A stretch of DNA of 64,000 nucleotides from Gluconacetobacter azotocaptans (GTDB taxonomy: Bacteria > Pseudomonadota > Alphaproteobacteria > Acetobacterales > Acetobacteraceae), in assembly GCF_014174355.1 (NCBI RefSeq), contig NZ_JABEQF010000001.1, positions 186,001 through 250,000 on the forward strand. Reading direction: 5' to 3'. Positions within the stretch are counted from its first letter, which is position 1. Each line of letters opens with the position of its first letter. Below the pieces are notes generated by a model. The model did no database searches. It was not told the DNA's origin and saw only the letters and a list, made by a program, of their open reading frames with translations. The position numbers were made by a program, and so were the translations under genes. Positions 1 to 7,703 of the stretch are shown in pieces.

Positions 1-677
1 CGCCAGTCCCGGGCCAGCAGGCCGCGCGCCAGCGGGCTCCAGGGCAGGACGCCGATCCCCTGGTCGCGGCAGAAGGGCAGCATTTCACGCTCTTCCTCGC
101 GGTTCAGCAGATTCAGATGGTCCTGCATGGACACGAATTCGGTCCATCCGTTCAGCCGAGCGGTATAGATGGCCTTGGCGAACTGCCAGGCGTACATCGA
201 CGACGCGCCGATATAGCGCGCCTTGCCGGCCTTCACGACATCGTGCAGCGCCTCCATCGTTTCCTCGATGGGCGTGTGGGGGTCCCAGCGGTGGATCTGG
301 TACAAATCCACGTAATCGGTGCCCAGGCGGCGCAGGCTGTTGTCGATCTCGCCCAGAATGGCGCGGCGCGACAGGCCGGAGCCGTTCGGGCCGTTCCGCA
401 CGGGGAAAAACACCTTGGTCGCCAGCACGATCTCGTCGCGGCGGGCGAAATCGCGGATGGCCCGGCCGACGATTTCCTCGGACGTACCGTCGGAATAGCT
501 GTTGGCGGTGTCCAGGAACGTGATCCCGGCTTCCAGCGCCTGGCGGATCAGGGGGCGGCTGGCCGCCTCGTCCAGGGTCCAGGAATGGTTGCCGCGATCG
601 GGGAGGCCGTAGGTCATGCAGCCCAGGCAGATACGAGAAACCTGAAGGCCGCTGCGGCCCAGCCTTGTATATTCCAT
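1..677 (-). CDS. Aldo/keto reductase, 3' end outside the window
   Basis: NAD(P)H-dependent aldo/keto reductase of the ion-channel beta-subunit-like type, a soluble TIM-barrel enzyme that reduces carbonyls. About 225 codons are visible. The protein opens with MEYTRLGRSGLQVSRICLGC and goes on with FLDTANSYSDG (catalytic Asp and Tyr), the Lys of VLATKVFF, and YVDLYQIHRWD, all in family order. The reading frame is still open at base 1, so roughly the last third is missing. The ATG at 677 is the natural family start. It lies downstream of the AroE-like gene and the LacI gene on the same strand, which suggests one catabolic unit. Family certain, substrate unknown. Confidence 0.9.
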   Translation of the reverse strand, partial: MEYTRLGRSGLQVSRICLGCMTYGLPDRGNHSWTLDEAASRPLIRQALEAGITFLDTANSYSDGTSEEIVGRAIRDFARRDEIVLATKVFFPVRNGPNGSGLSRRAILGEIDNSLRRLGTDYVDLYQIHRWDPHTPIEETMEALHDVVKAGKARYIGASSMYAWQFAKAIYTARLNGWTEFVSMQDHLNLLNREEEREMLPFCRDQGIGVLPWSPLARGLLARDW

Positions 678-781
678 GGCGGCAGGTCCTTGTGGCCGAT
701 GGAGGGTTGGCGGAAGGCCAGCAGAACGACCCCACCCCTGTCAATCATGCCGCGTCGGTTCCGCCCGGATCCCGGATGCTG

Positions 782-812
782 CCGCCGAAATCGATCCTAT
801 CGGATTCGGCGG
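782..812. promoter_or_regulatory. Inverted repeat upstream of the aldo/keto reductase
   Basis: CCGCCGAA (782-789) and TTCGGCGG (805-812) are perfect inverted arms around a 15-base centre. It sits in the 232-bp gap between the end of the AroE-like gene and the start of the reductase. There is no T-run on either side, so a simple terminator is unlikely. It could be an operator or an mRNA stem-loop. Function inferred only from position. Confidence 0.3.
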
Positions 813-909
813 ACGTTTCTCTCCTGCCTGGCTCTTGCGGCGTCGCCGCATCCGGCACTGGCTGCCGTCAGGGGCCGAGACGCAAATTCGTGCCGGACGG
901 GGGACGGTA

Positions 910-1770
910 TTACGTCCTGGCGACGCCGAAGATGTCCTGAAGCTGACGGGCCATGACGGTGGCGTCCACATCCTGCCCGAACCACAGCCTGACGCTGATC
1001 ACGCCCTGGTTCACCAGCATGCCCAGCCCGTCGAGCGTGGTGCAGCCCTGCGCCTCGGCCGCGCGCAGCAGCGCCGTGCGCGGCGGGTTGGGGATGACGT
1101 CGGCGACGACCATCCCGTGGCGCAGGCTGTCGGGGTCGATGTCGGGCATGGCCTCGGCGTCACCGAGGCCGACGGACGTGGCATTGATCAACACGTCGGC
1201 GTCCCGCGGGATCGCGAACCGTTCGGTCCAGGGCTGGAAGGTGGCCTCGGCCGCCGTCTTGTCGTTGATCAGGCCTGCGATGTCCTTGCCGCGCGCGGCG
1301 TCGCGGTTGACGATCGTCAGGTGACGCGCGCCTGCCAGGGCCAGTTCCACGGCAATGGCGCGTGCCGCCCCGCCGGCGCCGAGCAGGCAGAAATTCTTGC
1401 CCTTCGGGTCGGTCACGCCCGAGAGGGATTCCAGGAAGCCCTTGCCGTCGGTGTTTTCGCCGGTCAGCTTGCCGTCGCGGATGACCACGCAATTGACCGC
1501 CCCGATGATGGCGGCGGATTCCGCCAGCCCGTCCAGGTGCGCCAGCACCGCGATCTTGTGCGGGATGGAGCAGTTGAACCCGGCCCACCCCATGGCCACG
1601 GCGCCCCGGACGGCGTCGGCCAGCCCGTCGGCCTTCACGTCGCAATTGATGTAGCGGGCGTTCATATCGTGGTGCCGATACGCGGCCTCGATCATCGCGA
1701 CGGTCGGGTTATCGGCGCAGGGCGTGGAGAAGGACCCGGTCAGCGCGGCGAGGAACGTTTGGGACGACAT
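910..1770 (-). CDS. Shikimate/quinate dehydrogenase family protein (AroE-like)
   Basis: 286-residue NADP-dependent oxidoreductase of the shikimate dehydrogenase family, cytosolic. The substrate-binding half carries SIPHK, with the expected catalytic Lys at about residue 72, and ENTDGKG at about 105-111. The nucleotide half has GAGGAARAI at about 131-139. The ATG at 1770 is preceded by AGGAGG eight bases away, which settles the start over longer upstream options. The N-terminal SFSTPC differs from the more usual SxSPxxHN-type substrate signature, which points to a catabolic paralogue rather than the housekeeping AroE. Placement beside a LacI regulator and an aldo/keto reductase supports a role in using a cyclic polyol or quinate-like compound; that is inference. 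Confidence 0.85.
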   Translation of the reverse strand: MSSQTFLAALTGSFSTPCADNPTVAMIEAAYRHHDMNARYINCDVKADGLADAVRGAVAMGWAGFNCSIPHKIAVLAHLDGLAESAAIIGAVNCVVIRDGKLTGENTDGKGFLESLSGVTDPKGKNFCLLGAGGAARAIAVELALAGARHLTIVNRDAARGKDIAGLINDKTAAEATFQPWTERFAIPRDADVLINATSVGLGDAEAMPDIDPDSLRHGMVVADVIPNPPRTALLRAAEAQGCTTLDGLGMLVNQGVISVRLWFGQDVDATVMARQLQDIFGVART

Positions 1771-1793
1771 GGCGAAGGCCTCCTGAAAACGCG

Positions 1794-1820
1794 GGAGACG
1801 GCACGAAAAATCTCGTCTCC
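1794..1820. promoter_or_regulatory. Inverted repeat between the LacI gene and the AroE-like gene
   Basis: GGAGACG (1794-1800) and CGTCTCC (1814-1820) form a 7-bp stem with a 13-base loop, about 25 bases upstream of the AroE-like start and beside its ribosome binding site. It may be an operator for the adjacent LacI protein or an mRNA hairpin. It does not look like a classical LacI-family half-site pair centred on CG. Confidence 0.3.
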
Positions 1821-1856
1821 GGTCGGCCGGCAGGATTGCATAGCTATGCAGGAATG

Positions 1857-2918
1857 TCACCCGCCATGCCGGGTGCTGCCGCGTTCGACCAGCCGGGTTG
1901 GAATGTTCAGCGTGCGCCCGCCCGCCGGCCCCGGCGGGCCGGCCAGGGCCGTGGCCAGCAGGTCGAGGGCGGCCGCCACCATCCGGTCCACCTGCTGGTC
2001 GAACGACGTCAGGTCGTAGCTGTGCCATGCCGCCTGCGGGATATCGTCATACCCCACGACCCGCACGTCGGCCGGGACGGACAGGCCCCCCACCTGCCGC
2101 AGGGCGTCGATTGCCCCGCAGGCCATCAGGTCGTTGCTGCAGAACAGTCCGTCGGGCGGCGGGGACGCCGACAGCAGGTGGCGGATGGCGTCATACCCGC
2201 CCTGATAGGTATCCGATCCCCGCATCGTGGCGGCGGGCGCCAAGCCCCGGGCCGCCAACTGCTCCGTGAAGCCCCGGCCGCGTTCCCGCGACGCCGCGTT
2301 GGCGGGGGGGCCGGCCATCCAGGCGGGACGGCGGACGCCGCGATCGGCCAGCAGGTCGGCGGCATCGCGGCCCGCCGCCCGGTTGTCCGACCGCACGGTG
2401 GAAATCCATGGCGACGTCAGGCGGGAATTGAAACAGACGATGGGGATCCGCAGGGCCGACAGCGCGTCGGCGGCCTGCCGCGTGCCGACCGCCAGCGCCG
2501 TGACGGCGGCATCGACCCGATAGCCCGCAAGCTGATCCAGCGCCGCGTCCAGCGCCAGGGAATCCGCCACCTGGACCAGCAGCACGTGCAGCCCGATGTC
2601 GCGCAGGGCCACGGCGAACCGGTCCAGCACCGTGGCGTAGAACGGGTTGTCCAGCCCGCCGACGATCACCCCGACCATGTGCGACCGGCCCGACAGCATG
2701 ATGGCGGGAATGCGATTGGGGCGGTAGCCCAGCGTCGCGGCCGCCGCCAGCACCTTTTCGCGCGTGCGCGCCGACACGCTGCCGTCCGGCGCGAAGGTGC
2801 GCGACACCGCGGATTGCGAGACGCCGGCCAGCCTGGCCACGTCGATGGACGATACCGGGCGGATGATCGGCCCCCTGCCGGATACATGGTCTTGCACCGG
2901 CAAAGCATAGAGGCTCAT
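1857..2918 (-). CDS. LacI-family transcriptional regulator
   Basis: 353-residue repressor. The N-terminal helix-turn-helix is at about residues 23-45 (SSIDVARLAGVSQSAVSRTF), followed by the hinge helix region and a periplasmic-binding-protein-like effector domain (VGVIVGGLDNPFYATVLDRF; GYDAIRHLL; VVGYDDIPQAAW). The ATG at 2918 lacks a good ribosome binding site, and the frame stays open to 3032, so the first 20 residues are uncertain; the DNA-binding domain is included either way. It is upstream of and co-directional with the AroE-like and aldo/keto reductase genes, so it probably regulates them in response to a sugar or polyol. The effector cannot be told from sequence. Confidence 0.9.
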   Translation of the reverse strand: MSLYALPVQDHVSGRGPIIRPVSSIDVARLAGVSQSAVSRTFAPDGSVSARTREKVLAAAATLGYRPNRIPAIMLSGRSHMVGVIVGGLDNPFYATVLDRFAVALRDIGLHVLLVQVADSLALDAALDQLAGYRVDAAVTALAVGTRQAADALSALRIPIVCFNSRLTSPWISTVRSDNRAAGRDAADLLADRGVRRPAWMAGPPANAASRERGRGFTEQLAARGLAPAATMRGSDTYQGGYDAIRHLLSASPPPDGLFCSNDLMACGAIDALRQVGGLSVPADVRVVGYDDIPQAAWHSYDLTSFDQQVDRMVAAALDLLATALAGPPGPAGGRTLNIPTRLVERGSTRHGG

Positions 2919-2983
2919 CTGGAGGCGCGGCAAGCCACGGCCCCGCCGGCGACATGATCCGGGGGGAAGGGGAAACACGGAAG

Positions 2984-3643
2984 ATGAAATTCGCCCTGCT
3001 GGCCGCGATGTTTCTGATTCTGCTGGACGCATGCACCCCGGATGCTCCGCGCTGCGCGTCCTGGCCGGCGGGGGCGATACCGGTGTACCTGGTCGACCGG
3101 GGGTGGCATACGGAAATAGGCATCCCGGTGCAGGCGCTGGACGGGCCGCTGGGCCTCTATCGCGCGGTGTTTCCGGGGGCCAGGACCATCCTGTTCAGCT
3201 ATGGCAAGAAGACGTTCTTCACCGCGCCCGCGTCCAGCGTGCGGGAGTATCTGATCGGGCCGTTTCCCGGCCCCGCCGTCATTCAGACGATCGGCCTGTC
3301 CACAACACCGCCCGAGGCCTACGGCGCGGACAGGACCATCGTCTTTCCGCTGTCTGGCGAGGGCGCGCGCCGCCTGTCCGCCTTCATCTGGGACGATCTG
3401 GCCGTCCGGGAAGACGGGCCCCGGCTGGTCGCCGTCGGCCGTCATCCTGCCAGCCTGTTCTATGCCGCGCGCAGCACCTACACGCTGATGCACACCTGCA
3501 ACGGCTGGGTGGCCGAGGCGCTGCGGGCAGCGCAGGTGCCGATTTCGTCGCAGGGGGTGGTGTTCGCCGGGCAAGTCATGGCGCGCGGCGCGCGAGCCGA
3601 ACGCAGGATGTGTGGGGCGTCCGCCGTGCCCGCCCTCCCGTAA
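2984..3643 (+). CDS. DUF2459 family secreted or lipid-anchored protein
   Basis: 219-residue protein of the DUF2459 family (TIGR02117-type), function unknown. It starts with a hydrophobic leader (MKFALLAAMFLILLDACTPD) whose LLDAC could be a weak lipobox, so it is exported and perhaps membrane-anchored. Family blocks are seen at VYLVDRGWHTEIG, LFSYGKKTFFT and YTLMHTCNGWVAEALRAA; the last carries a conserved Cys-Asn-Trp that suggests a papain-like fold, which is my inference. The start at 2984 is chosen over the in-frame ATG at 2954 because it places the signal peptide at the N-terminus. It runs divergently from the LacI gene. Confidence 0.75.
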   Translation: MKFALLAAMFLILLDACTPDAPRCASWPAGAIPVYLVDRGWHTEIGIPVQALDGPLGLYRAVFPGARTILFSYGKKTFFTAPASSVREYLIGPFPGPAVIQTIGLSTTPPEAYGADRTIVFPLSGEGARRLSAFIWDDLAVREDGPRLVAVGRHPASLFYAARSTYTLMHTCNGWVAEALRAAQVPISSQGVVFAGQVMARGARAERRMCGASAVPALP

Positions 3644-3652
3644 CCCGGATGC

Positions 3653-3844
3653 TCAGGGGCAGGGTGGGTGACTGCCGTCGGGACACACGACGTCGGTGCC
3701 GCGTGGAACGACGATGACCTTGTGGTTGCGGGGAGCGTCGTCCCCGTCGCCGCTGGCGGAACTGCATGCGGCCAGCGGCACGATGGCGATGCACGCCCCC
3801 AGGGTGAGGGGGCGCAGAAACCGTGTCGCGTTGTCGGTCCACAT
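3653..3844 (-). CDS. Small lipoprotein, hypothetical
   Basis: 63-residue protein with a lipoprotein signal: basic start (MWTDNATRFLRPL), hydrophobic core and lipobox LAAC, leaving a mature peptide of about 37 residues with two Cys near the end (VVCPDGSHPPCP). AGGAAGA lies about ten bases upstream of the ATG. No family recognised. It converges on the DUF2459 gene with nine bases between the stops. The combination of signal, lipobox and ribosome binding site makes it likely real despite its size. Confidence 0.55.
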   Translation of the reverse strand: MWTDNATRFLRPLTLGACIAIVPLAACSSASGDGDDAPRNHKVIVVPRGTDVVCPDGSHPPCP

Positions 3845-3961
3845 TGCCGTGCGTCTTCCTGATAGCGCCGGAACACAGATGCGTGTCCCGGAGGACGAAT
3901 CATCGCCCGGCGCCCGCGACAGTTGCTGCGCGCGGGAAGATTTTTGCGATGCAGCGCAGTG

Positions 3962-4855
3962 TTATTGCGGGTTGACCAGCAGCCGGCATAGGGCCTGGCA
4001 GGCCTCCGCGCGGTTGAGCGTATAGAAATGGAAGTGCGACACGCCCCCCGCCCGCAACTGGCGGCACAGTTCGGCCGCCGCCGCCGTGGTGACCAGCGCG
4101 CGTGTCGCGGGCTGGTCGTCCAGCCCGTCGAACAGGCGGTGCATCCAGTTGGGGACGTGCGCGCCGCACATGGCGGCGAACTTGTACGCCTGGGCGATGT
4201 TGGCCACCGGCAGGATGCCGGGAAGGATTTCGGCGTCGATGCCGGCGGCGGCGGCCTTGTCGCGAAAGCGCAGGAAGGTTTCGGCCTCGAAGAAGAACTG
4301 CGTGATGGCCCGGGTGGCGCCCGCGTCGATCTTGGCCTTCAGATTGTCCAGGTCGGCCTGCGGGCTGGCGGCGTCGGGGTGGGTTTCGGGATAGGCCGCG
4401 ACCGAGATCTCGAACGGCGCGATCCGCCGCAGCCCCGCCACCAGCGCCGCCGCGTTCTCGTACCCGTCCGGATGCGGCACGAAGCGGCTGCCCGGCGTCG
4501 TCGGGTCGCCGCGCAGGGCCACGATATGGCGTATGCCCGCCGCCCAGTAGGCCCGCGCCACGTCGTCGACCTGATCCCGGGTCGCATCGACGCAGGTCAG
4601 GTGCCCCGCCACCGGCACGGAGGTGTCGCGGACCAGGGCCGCGACGGTCGCCAGCGTGCGGTCGCGCGTCGACCCGCCCGCGCCATAGGTCACCGACAGG
4701 AACCGGGGCTTCAGCGACGCCAGCACGCCGACGGTCTGCCGCAGGCCGTCTTCCATCTTGGCGGTCTTGGGCGGGAAGAATTCGAACGAAACCTCGACCG
4801 GACCGGGGATGGGGGCATGCGACAGCGGACGCACGGCGGTAAGGGGGAAAGGCAT
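3962..4855 (-). CDS. metF: 5,10-methylenetetrahydrofolate reductase
   Basis: 297 residues, normal for bacterial MetF, a cytosolic FAD enzyme that makes 5-methyltetrahydrofolate for methionine synthesis. Visible blocks are VSFEFFPPK at about 22-30 (with the conserved catalytic Glu), SVTYGAGGSTRDRT at about 54-67, HLTCVD, the LRGDP FAD/folate motif, and ITQFFFE. It follows the ArsR-methyltransferase gene on the same strand with a 25-base gap, so the two are probably cotranscribed under the operator at 5824-5847. This matches the linkage of one-carbon and S-adenosylmethionine genes seen in alphaproteobacteria. Confidence 0.96.
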   Translation of the reverse strand: MPFPLTAVRPLSHAPIPGPVEVSFEFFPPKTAKMEDGLRQTVGVLASLKPRFLSVTYGAGGSTRDRTLATVAALVRDTSVPVAGHLTCVDATRDQVDDVARAYWAAGIRHIVALRGDPTTPGSRFVPHPDGYENAAALVAGLRRIAPFEISVAAYPETHPDAASPQADLDNLKAKIDAGATRAITQFFFEAETFLRFRDKAAAAGIDAEILPGILPVANIAQAYKFAAMCGAHVPNWMHRLFDGLDDQPATRALVTTAAAAELCRQLRAGGVSHFHFYTLNRAEACQALCRLLVNPQ

Positions 4856-4880
4856 GCAGCCGGCTCCTTGATGAAAAGCT

Positions 4881-5816
4881 CTAGAGTTTTGCGGGAAGGC
4901 GGCGACCCAGCCACAGTTTGACGGTCAGTTCGCCGTCAAGGTGCGTGGGGGGCGCGCAGGACAGGCCGGCGGCCTTGAACCACGCCGCCATCTGGTCGTC
5001 GGCGAACCCCAGGCGGACATGGGCGTCGCGGTCGCGCAGATCCTCGCGATCGTGGGCCGCGAAATCGACGATCAGCAGGCGGCCGCCCGCGTCCAGCAGG
5101 CGCGCGGCCTCGGCGATCGCGGCGGCGGGATGCTGCGCGTAATGCAGCACCTGGTGCATGATCGCGACGTCCGCCGAGGCGGCGGGCATGGGCAGGGCAT
5201 AGATGTCGCCCTGCCGCAGTTCGGCGCGGTCCAGGCCGGCCTGGGCCAGCTTGGTGCGCGCCAGGCGCAGCATGGCCGGGCTGCGGTCGAACCCGATCGC
5301 GCAGTCCGCCTTGCGGCCCAGCAGTTCCATCATCCGGCCGGTACCGGTGCCGATATCCACCAGCCGGCCGATCGGCTCCGGCGCCAGCACCCGTTCGATC
5401 GCCGCCTCGACATCGCCTTCGGCGACGTGGAGCGAGCGAATCGCGTCCCATTCCGCCGCGTGGGTCTCGAAATAATCCTCGGCGGCGCTGGCGCGCACGG
5501 CCCGCACCGCCTTCAGCCGGGCGATATCGGCGTCGGCGTCCGGGTCGTCGCCCCGCGTCCACTGGTCGATCGCCGCGAAGACCGGCGCCAGGTCGGGCGC
5601 CGGCCCCAGGGTCAGGAACACCCAACTGCCTTCCTTGCGCCGTTCGGCCAGCCCGGCATTGACCAGGATTTTGACATGGCGGGACACGCGCGGCTGGCTC
5701 TGCCCCAGCACCTGGGCGATTTCGCCGACCGAGAGTTCCATCGACCGCAGCAGCGCCAGAATGCGCAGGCGGGTGGGGTCGGCCAGGGCCTGGAAGATGA
5801 GCAGCGGACGGTACAT
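4881..5816 (-). CDS. ArsR-family regulator fused to a SAM-dependent methyltransferase
   Basis: 311 residues with two domains. Residues about 5-75 are an ArsR winged helix (ALADPTRLRILALL; VSRHVKILVNAGLAERR). Residues about 110-305 are a class I methyltransferase with the SAM motif DIGTGTG at about 154-160 and IMHQVLHYA, DAGGRLLIVDFA further on. The N-terminal domain lacks an obvious cysteine metal site, so it is unlikely to sense arsenic. The C-terminal domain may sense SAM or SAH, or methylate a substrate. The gene is upstream of metF and next to a metE remnant, which points to control of methionine and one-carbon genes, probably including itself. Effector and any catalytic activity are inference. 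Confidence 0.88.
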   Translation of the reverse strand: MYRPLLIFQALADPTRLRILALLRSMELSVGEIAQVLGQSQPRVSRHVKILVNAGLAERRKEGSWVFLTLGPAPDLAPVFAAIDQWTRGDDPDADADIARLKAVRAVRASAAEDYFETHAAEWDAIRSLHVAEGDVEAAIERVLAPEPIGRLVDIGTGTGRMMELLGRKADCAIGFDRSPAMLRLARTKLAQAGLDRAELRQGDIYALPMPAASADVAIMHQVLHYAQHPAAAIAEAARLLDAGGRLLIVDFAAHDREDLRDRDAHVRLGFADDQMAAWFKAAGLSCAPPTHLDGELTVKLWLGRRLPAKL

Positions 5817-5823
5817 GGCGGAT

Positions 5824-5847
5824 ACATATAACGATATCCTTATATGT
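5824..5847 (-). promoter_or_regulatory. ArsR-type operator in front of the regulator-metF unit
   Basis: A perfect 8-bp inverted repeat, ACATATAA (5824-5831) and TTATATGT (5840-5847) with an 8-base centre, starts 7 bases upstream of the regulator's ATG. Its size, symmetry and AT-richness in otherwise GC-rich DNA fit an ArsR-family site. On the minus strand TATAAT occurs at 5857-5852 and could be the -10 box, which would put the operator over the transcription start and give autorepression. Confidence 0.65.
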
Positions 5848-5906
5848 GCAAATTATATTGACTCGGTTTCCGCGGACGCTCTTAATCCGGCCCGTCATGG
5901 TTCTGC

Positions 5907-6263
5907 GCGCCGCAGATCCACACCCATATGTGCTATTCCGAATTCAACGACATCATTGCCGCGATCGTGGCGATGGATGCCGACGTCATCTCGATCGAGA
6001 CAGCGCGGTCGAAGATGGAATTGCTCGATGCCTTCGTCGATCATCGCTATCCGGCGAAAATCGGGCCGGGCGTCTACGACATCCATTCCCCGCGCGAACC
6101 TGCCGTCGGGGAAATGGTCGCCCTGCTGTCGGCGGCGGCCGGGCGGCTGGCCGGCGATCAGCTGTGGGTCAACCCCGACTGCGGCCTGAAGACCCGCACA
6201 TGGCCCGAGGTCCGTCCGGCGATCGCGAACATGGTGGCGGCCGCACGGCTGTTGCGGGGCTGA
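5907..6263 (+). pseudogene. metE: C-terminal remnant of cobalamin-independent methionine synthase
   Basis: About 119 codons encode only the extreme C-terminus of MetE, from [15 protein letters not shown] to the natural end at 6263. The full enzyme is about 750 residues. All four zinc ligands known from E. coli MetE (His641, Cys643, Glu665, Cys726) have counterparts here with exact spacing: His at 5925, Cys at 5931, Glu at 5997 and Cys at 6180. An in-frame stop at 5883-5885 and the absence of any further homology upstream show a deletion of more than 80 percent. The first ATG, at 5928, falls inside the conserved block and would lose the His, so a functional short protein is unlikely. Confidence 0.85.
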
Positions 6264-6272
6264 TCCGGGCCG

Positions 6273-6305
6273 TCCTGCCCCGTCGGGTAGCCAACGGGGG
6301 CAGGA
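6273..6305 (+). terminator. Stem-loop just after the metE remnant
   Basis: TCCTGCCCCGT (6273-6283) pairs with ACGGGGGCAGGA (6294-6305) with one bulged G and a 10-base loop. It begins 10 bases after the metE stop. No T-run follows, so it may be a Rho-independent-like barrier or an RNA-stabilising hairpin left over from the intact metE. Confidence 0.45.
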
Positions 6306-6371
6306 TCCTATAAGGCGCGTGCTCGCGAAACGGTGTGGGTCCGTTTCGGTTGTCGCGCGCGGGATGGGGTC

Positions 6372-7562
6372 ATGACGTTCCAGTTTGCCAGCCGGATGCA
6401 GCACGTCGGGCCGTCGGCCATCCGCGAACTGCTGCGCCTGGGCGCCGACCCGGACGTGATCTCGTTCGGTGGGGGGTATCCCGACGCCTCGCTGTTTCCC
6501 ACCGATGCGCTGTCCCGCCTGTTCCGCGACGTGCTGGAGGCCCGGGGCGCCACGGCGCTGCAATATACCGTCTCCAACGGCATCGCGCCGCTGCGGGCCC
6601 AGATCGCGGCACGGGCGCGGCGCGACGGGATCGCGTGCGATGCCGATCAGGTCCTGATCCTGAACGGGGGCCAGCAGGGTCTGGACCTGGTGGCGAAGAT
6701 GATGCTCGATCCGGGCGACGTCGTCATCACCGAGGACCCGACCTTCCTGGGCGCGCTGGTGGCCTTCGCCCCCTACGAACCGCGTTATCGCGCCGTCCGG
6801 ATGGACGACCAGGGCATGGACACCGACGACCTGCTGCGCGTCCTGCAGGCCGGGCCGCGCGCGAAATTCCTCTACACCGTGCCCGATTTCCAGAACCCGA
6901 CCGGCGTGACCATGAGCCTGCCGCGTCGCCGCCGGCTGCTGGAACTGGCACGGGAATTCGACCTGCTGGTGCTGGAGGACACACCCTACCGCGCCCTGCG
7001 CTTCGAGGGCGAGGCGCCGCCCACGCTCAAGAGCCTGGATACCGACGGGCGCGTCATTCACCTGGGCAGTTTTTCCAAGCTGCTGGCGCCCGGATTGCGG
7101 CTGGGCTGGGCCATCGCCGGCGACGAACTGATCCAGCGGCTGGGCCTGCTGAAGTTGGCCGGCGATACGCAGTGCGGTACCCTGGCGATGGAGGTCGTGT
7201 CGCGCTTTCTGGACGGGTACGACCTCGACGCGCATGTCGAACGCATCCGCCGAACCTATCGGCGCAAGCGCGACGTGATGCTGCGCACGATCGAGGCGTG
7301 CTTTCCGCCGCACATCGCCTTCACCCGGCCGCAGGGCGGGATGTTCACGTGGCTGACCTTCCCGGCCGGCTTCGACGCGGCGCGCTTCATGGCCGAAACC
7401 ATGCTGCCGCGCGCGAAGCTGGCCTATGTGCCCGGCGAAAGTTTCTTCCCGGTCGCCGGGCGCGCCAATCATGCCCGCATCAGCTATTCGACGCAGGACG
7501 AGGACACGATCGTGCGCGGCATGACCCTGCTGGGCGGAATGCTGACCGAGGCCCTGGGATGA
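6372..7562 (+). CDS. PLP-dependent aminotransferase, class I/II (2-aminoadipate type)
   Basis: 396-residue fold-type I aminotransferase, cytosolic. It shows FGGGYPDASLFP near the N-terminus, NGGQQGLDL for cofactor phosphate binding, FQNPTG with the PLP-ring Asn, the Asp/Tyr of LEDTPYRALRF, and the Schiff-base Lys in GSFSKLLAPGLRLGW at about residue 236. The pattern resembles LysN/2-aminoadipate and related transaminases rather than AspC. It has no GntR domain, so it is not a MocR regulator. The ATG at 6372 follows GGGATGGGG and fits the family start better than the in-frame upstream codon at 6333. An amino acid permease follows 141 bases later. Confidence 0.88.
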   Translation: MTFQFASRMQHVGPSAIRELLRLGADPDVISFGGGYPDASLFPTDALSRLFRDVLEARGATALQYTVSNGIAPLRAQIAARARRDGIACDADQVLILNGGQQGLDLVAKMMLDPGDVVITEDPTFLGALVAFAPYEPRYRAVRMDDQGMDTDDLLRVLQAGPRAKFLYTVPDFQNPTGVTMSLPRRRRLLELAREFDLLVLEDTPYRALRFEGEAPPTLKSLDTDGRVIHLGSFSKLLAPGLRLGWAIAGDELIQRLGLLKLAGDTQCGTLAMEVVSRFLDGYDLDAHVERIRRTYRRKRDVMLRTIEACFPPHIAFTRPQGGMFTWLTFPAGFDAARFMAETMLPRAKLAYVPGESFFPVAGRANHARISYSTQDEDTIVRGMTLLGGMLTEALG

Positions 7563-7703
7563 GCCGTGACCCGTGACGGGACCGGCAGAATATCGTAATG
7601 CCGGTCGATCCGGTTTCGGAACGGTGTCATCCTTTGCCGCCGGCCCCTGCCTTCAACTTCGTTCGCCCCGCCTTCATCTTCGTTCGCAAGGAGTCGTCCA
7701 GAC

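Noticed and set aside
117-2957. Many long open frames on both strands over the first 3 kb and elsewhere, some above 300 codons
   Set aside because: They are GC-rich mirror frames of real genes: Arg/Ala/Gly/Pro-heavy translations, no domains, no ribosome binding sites.
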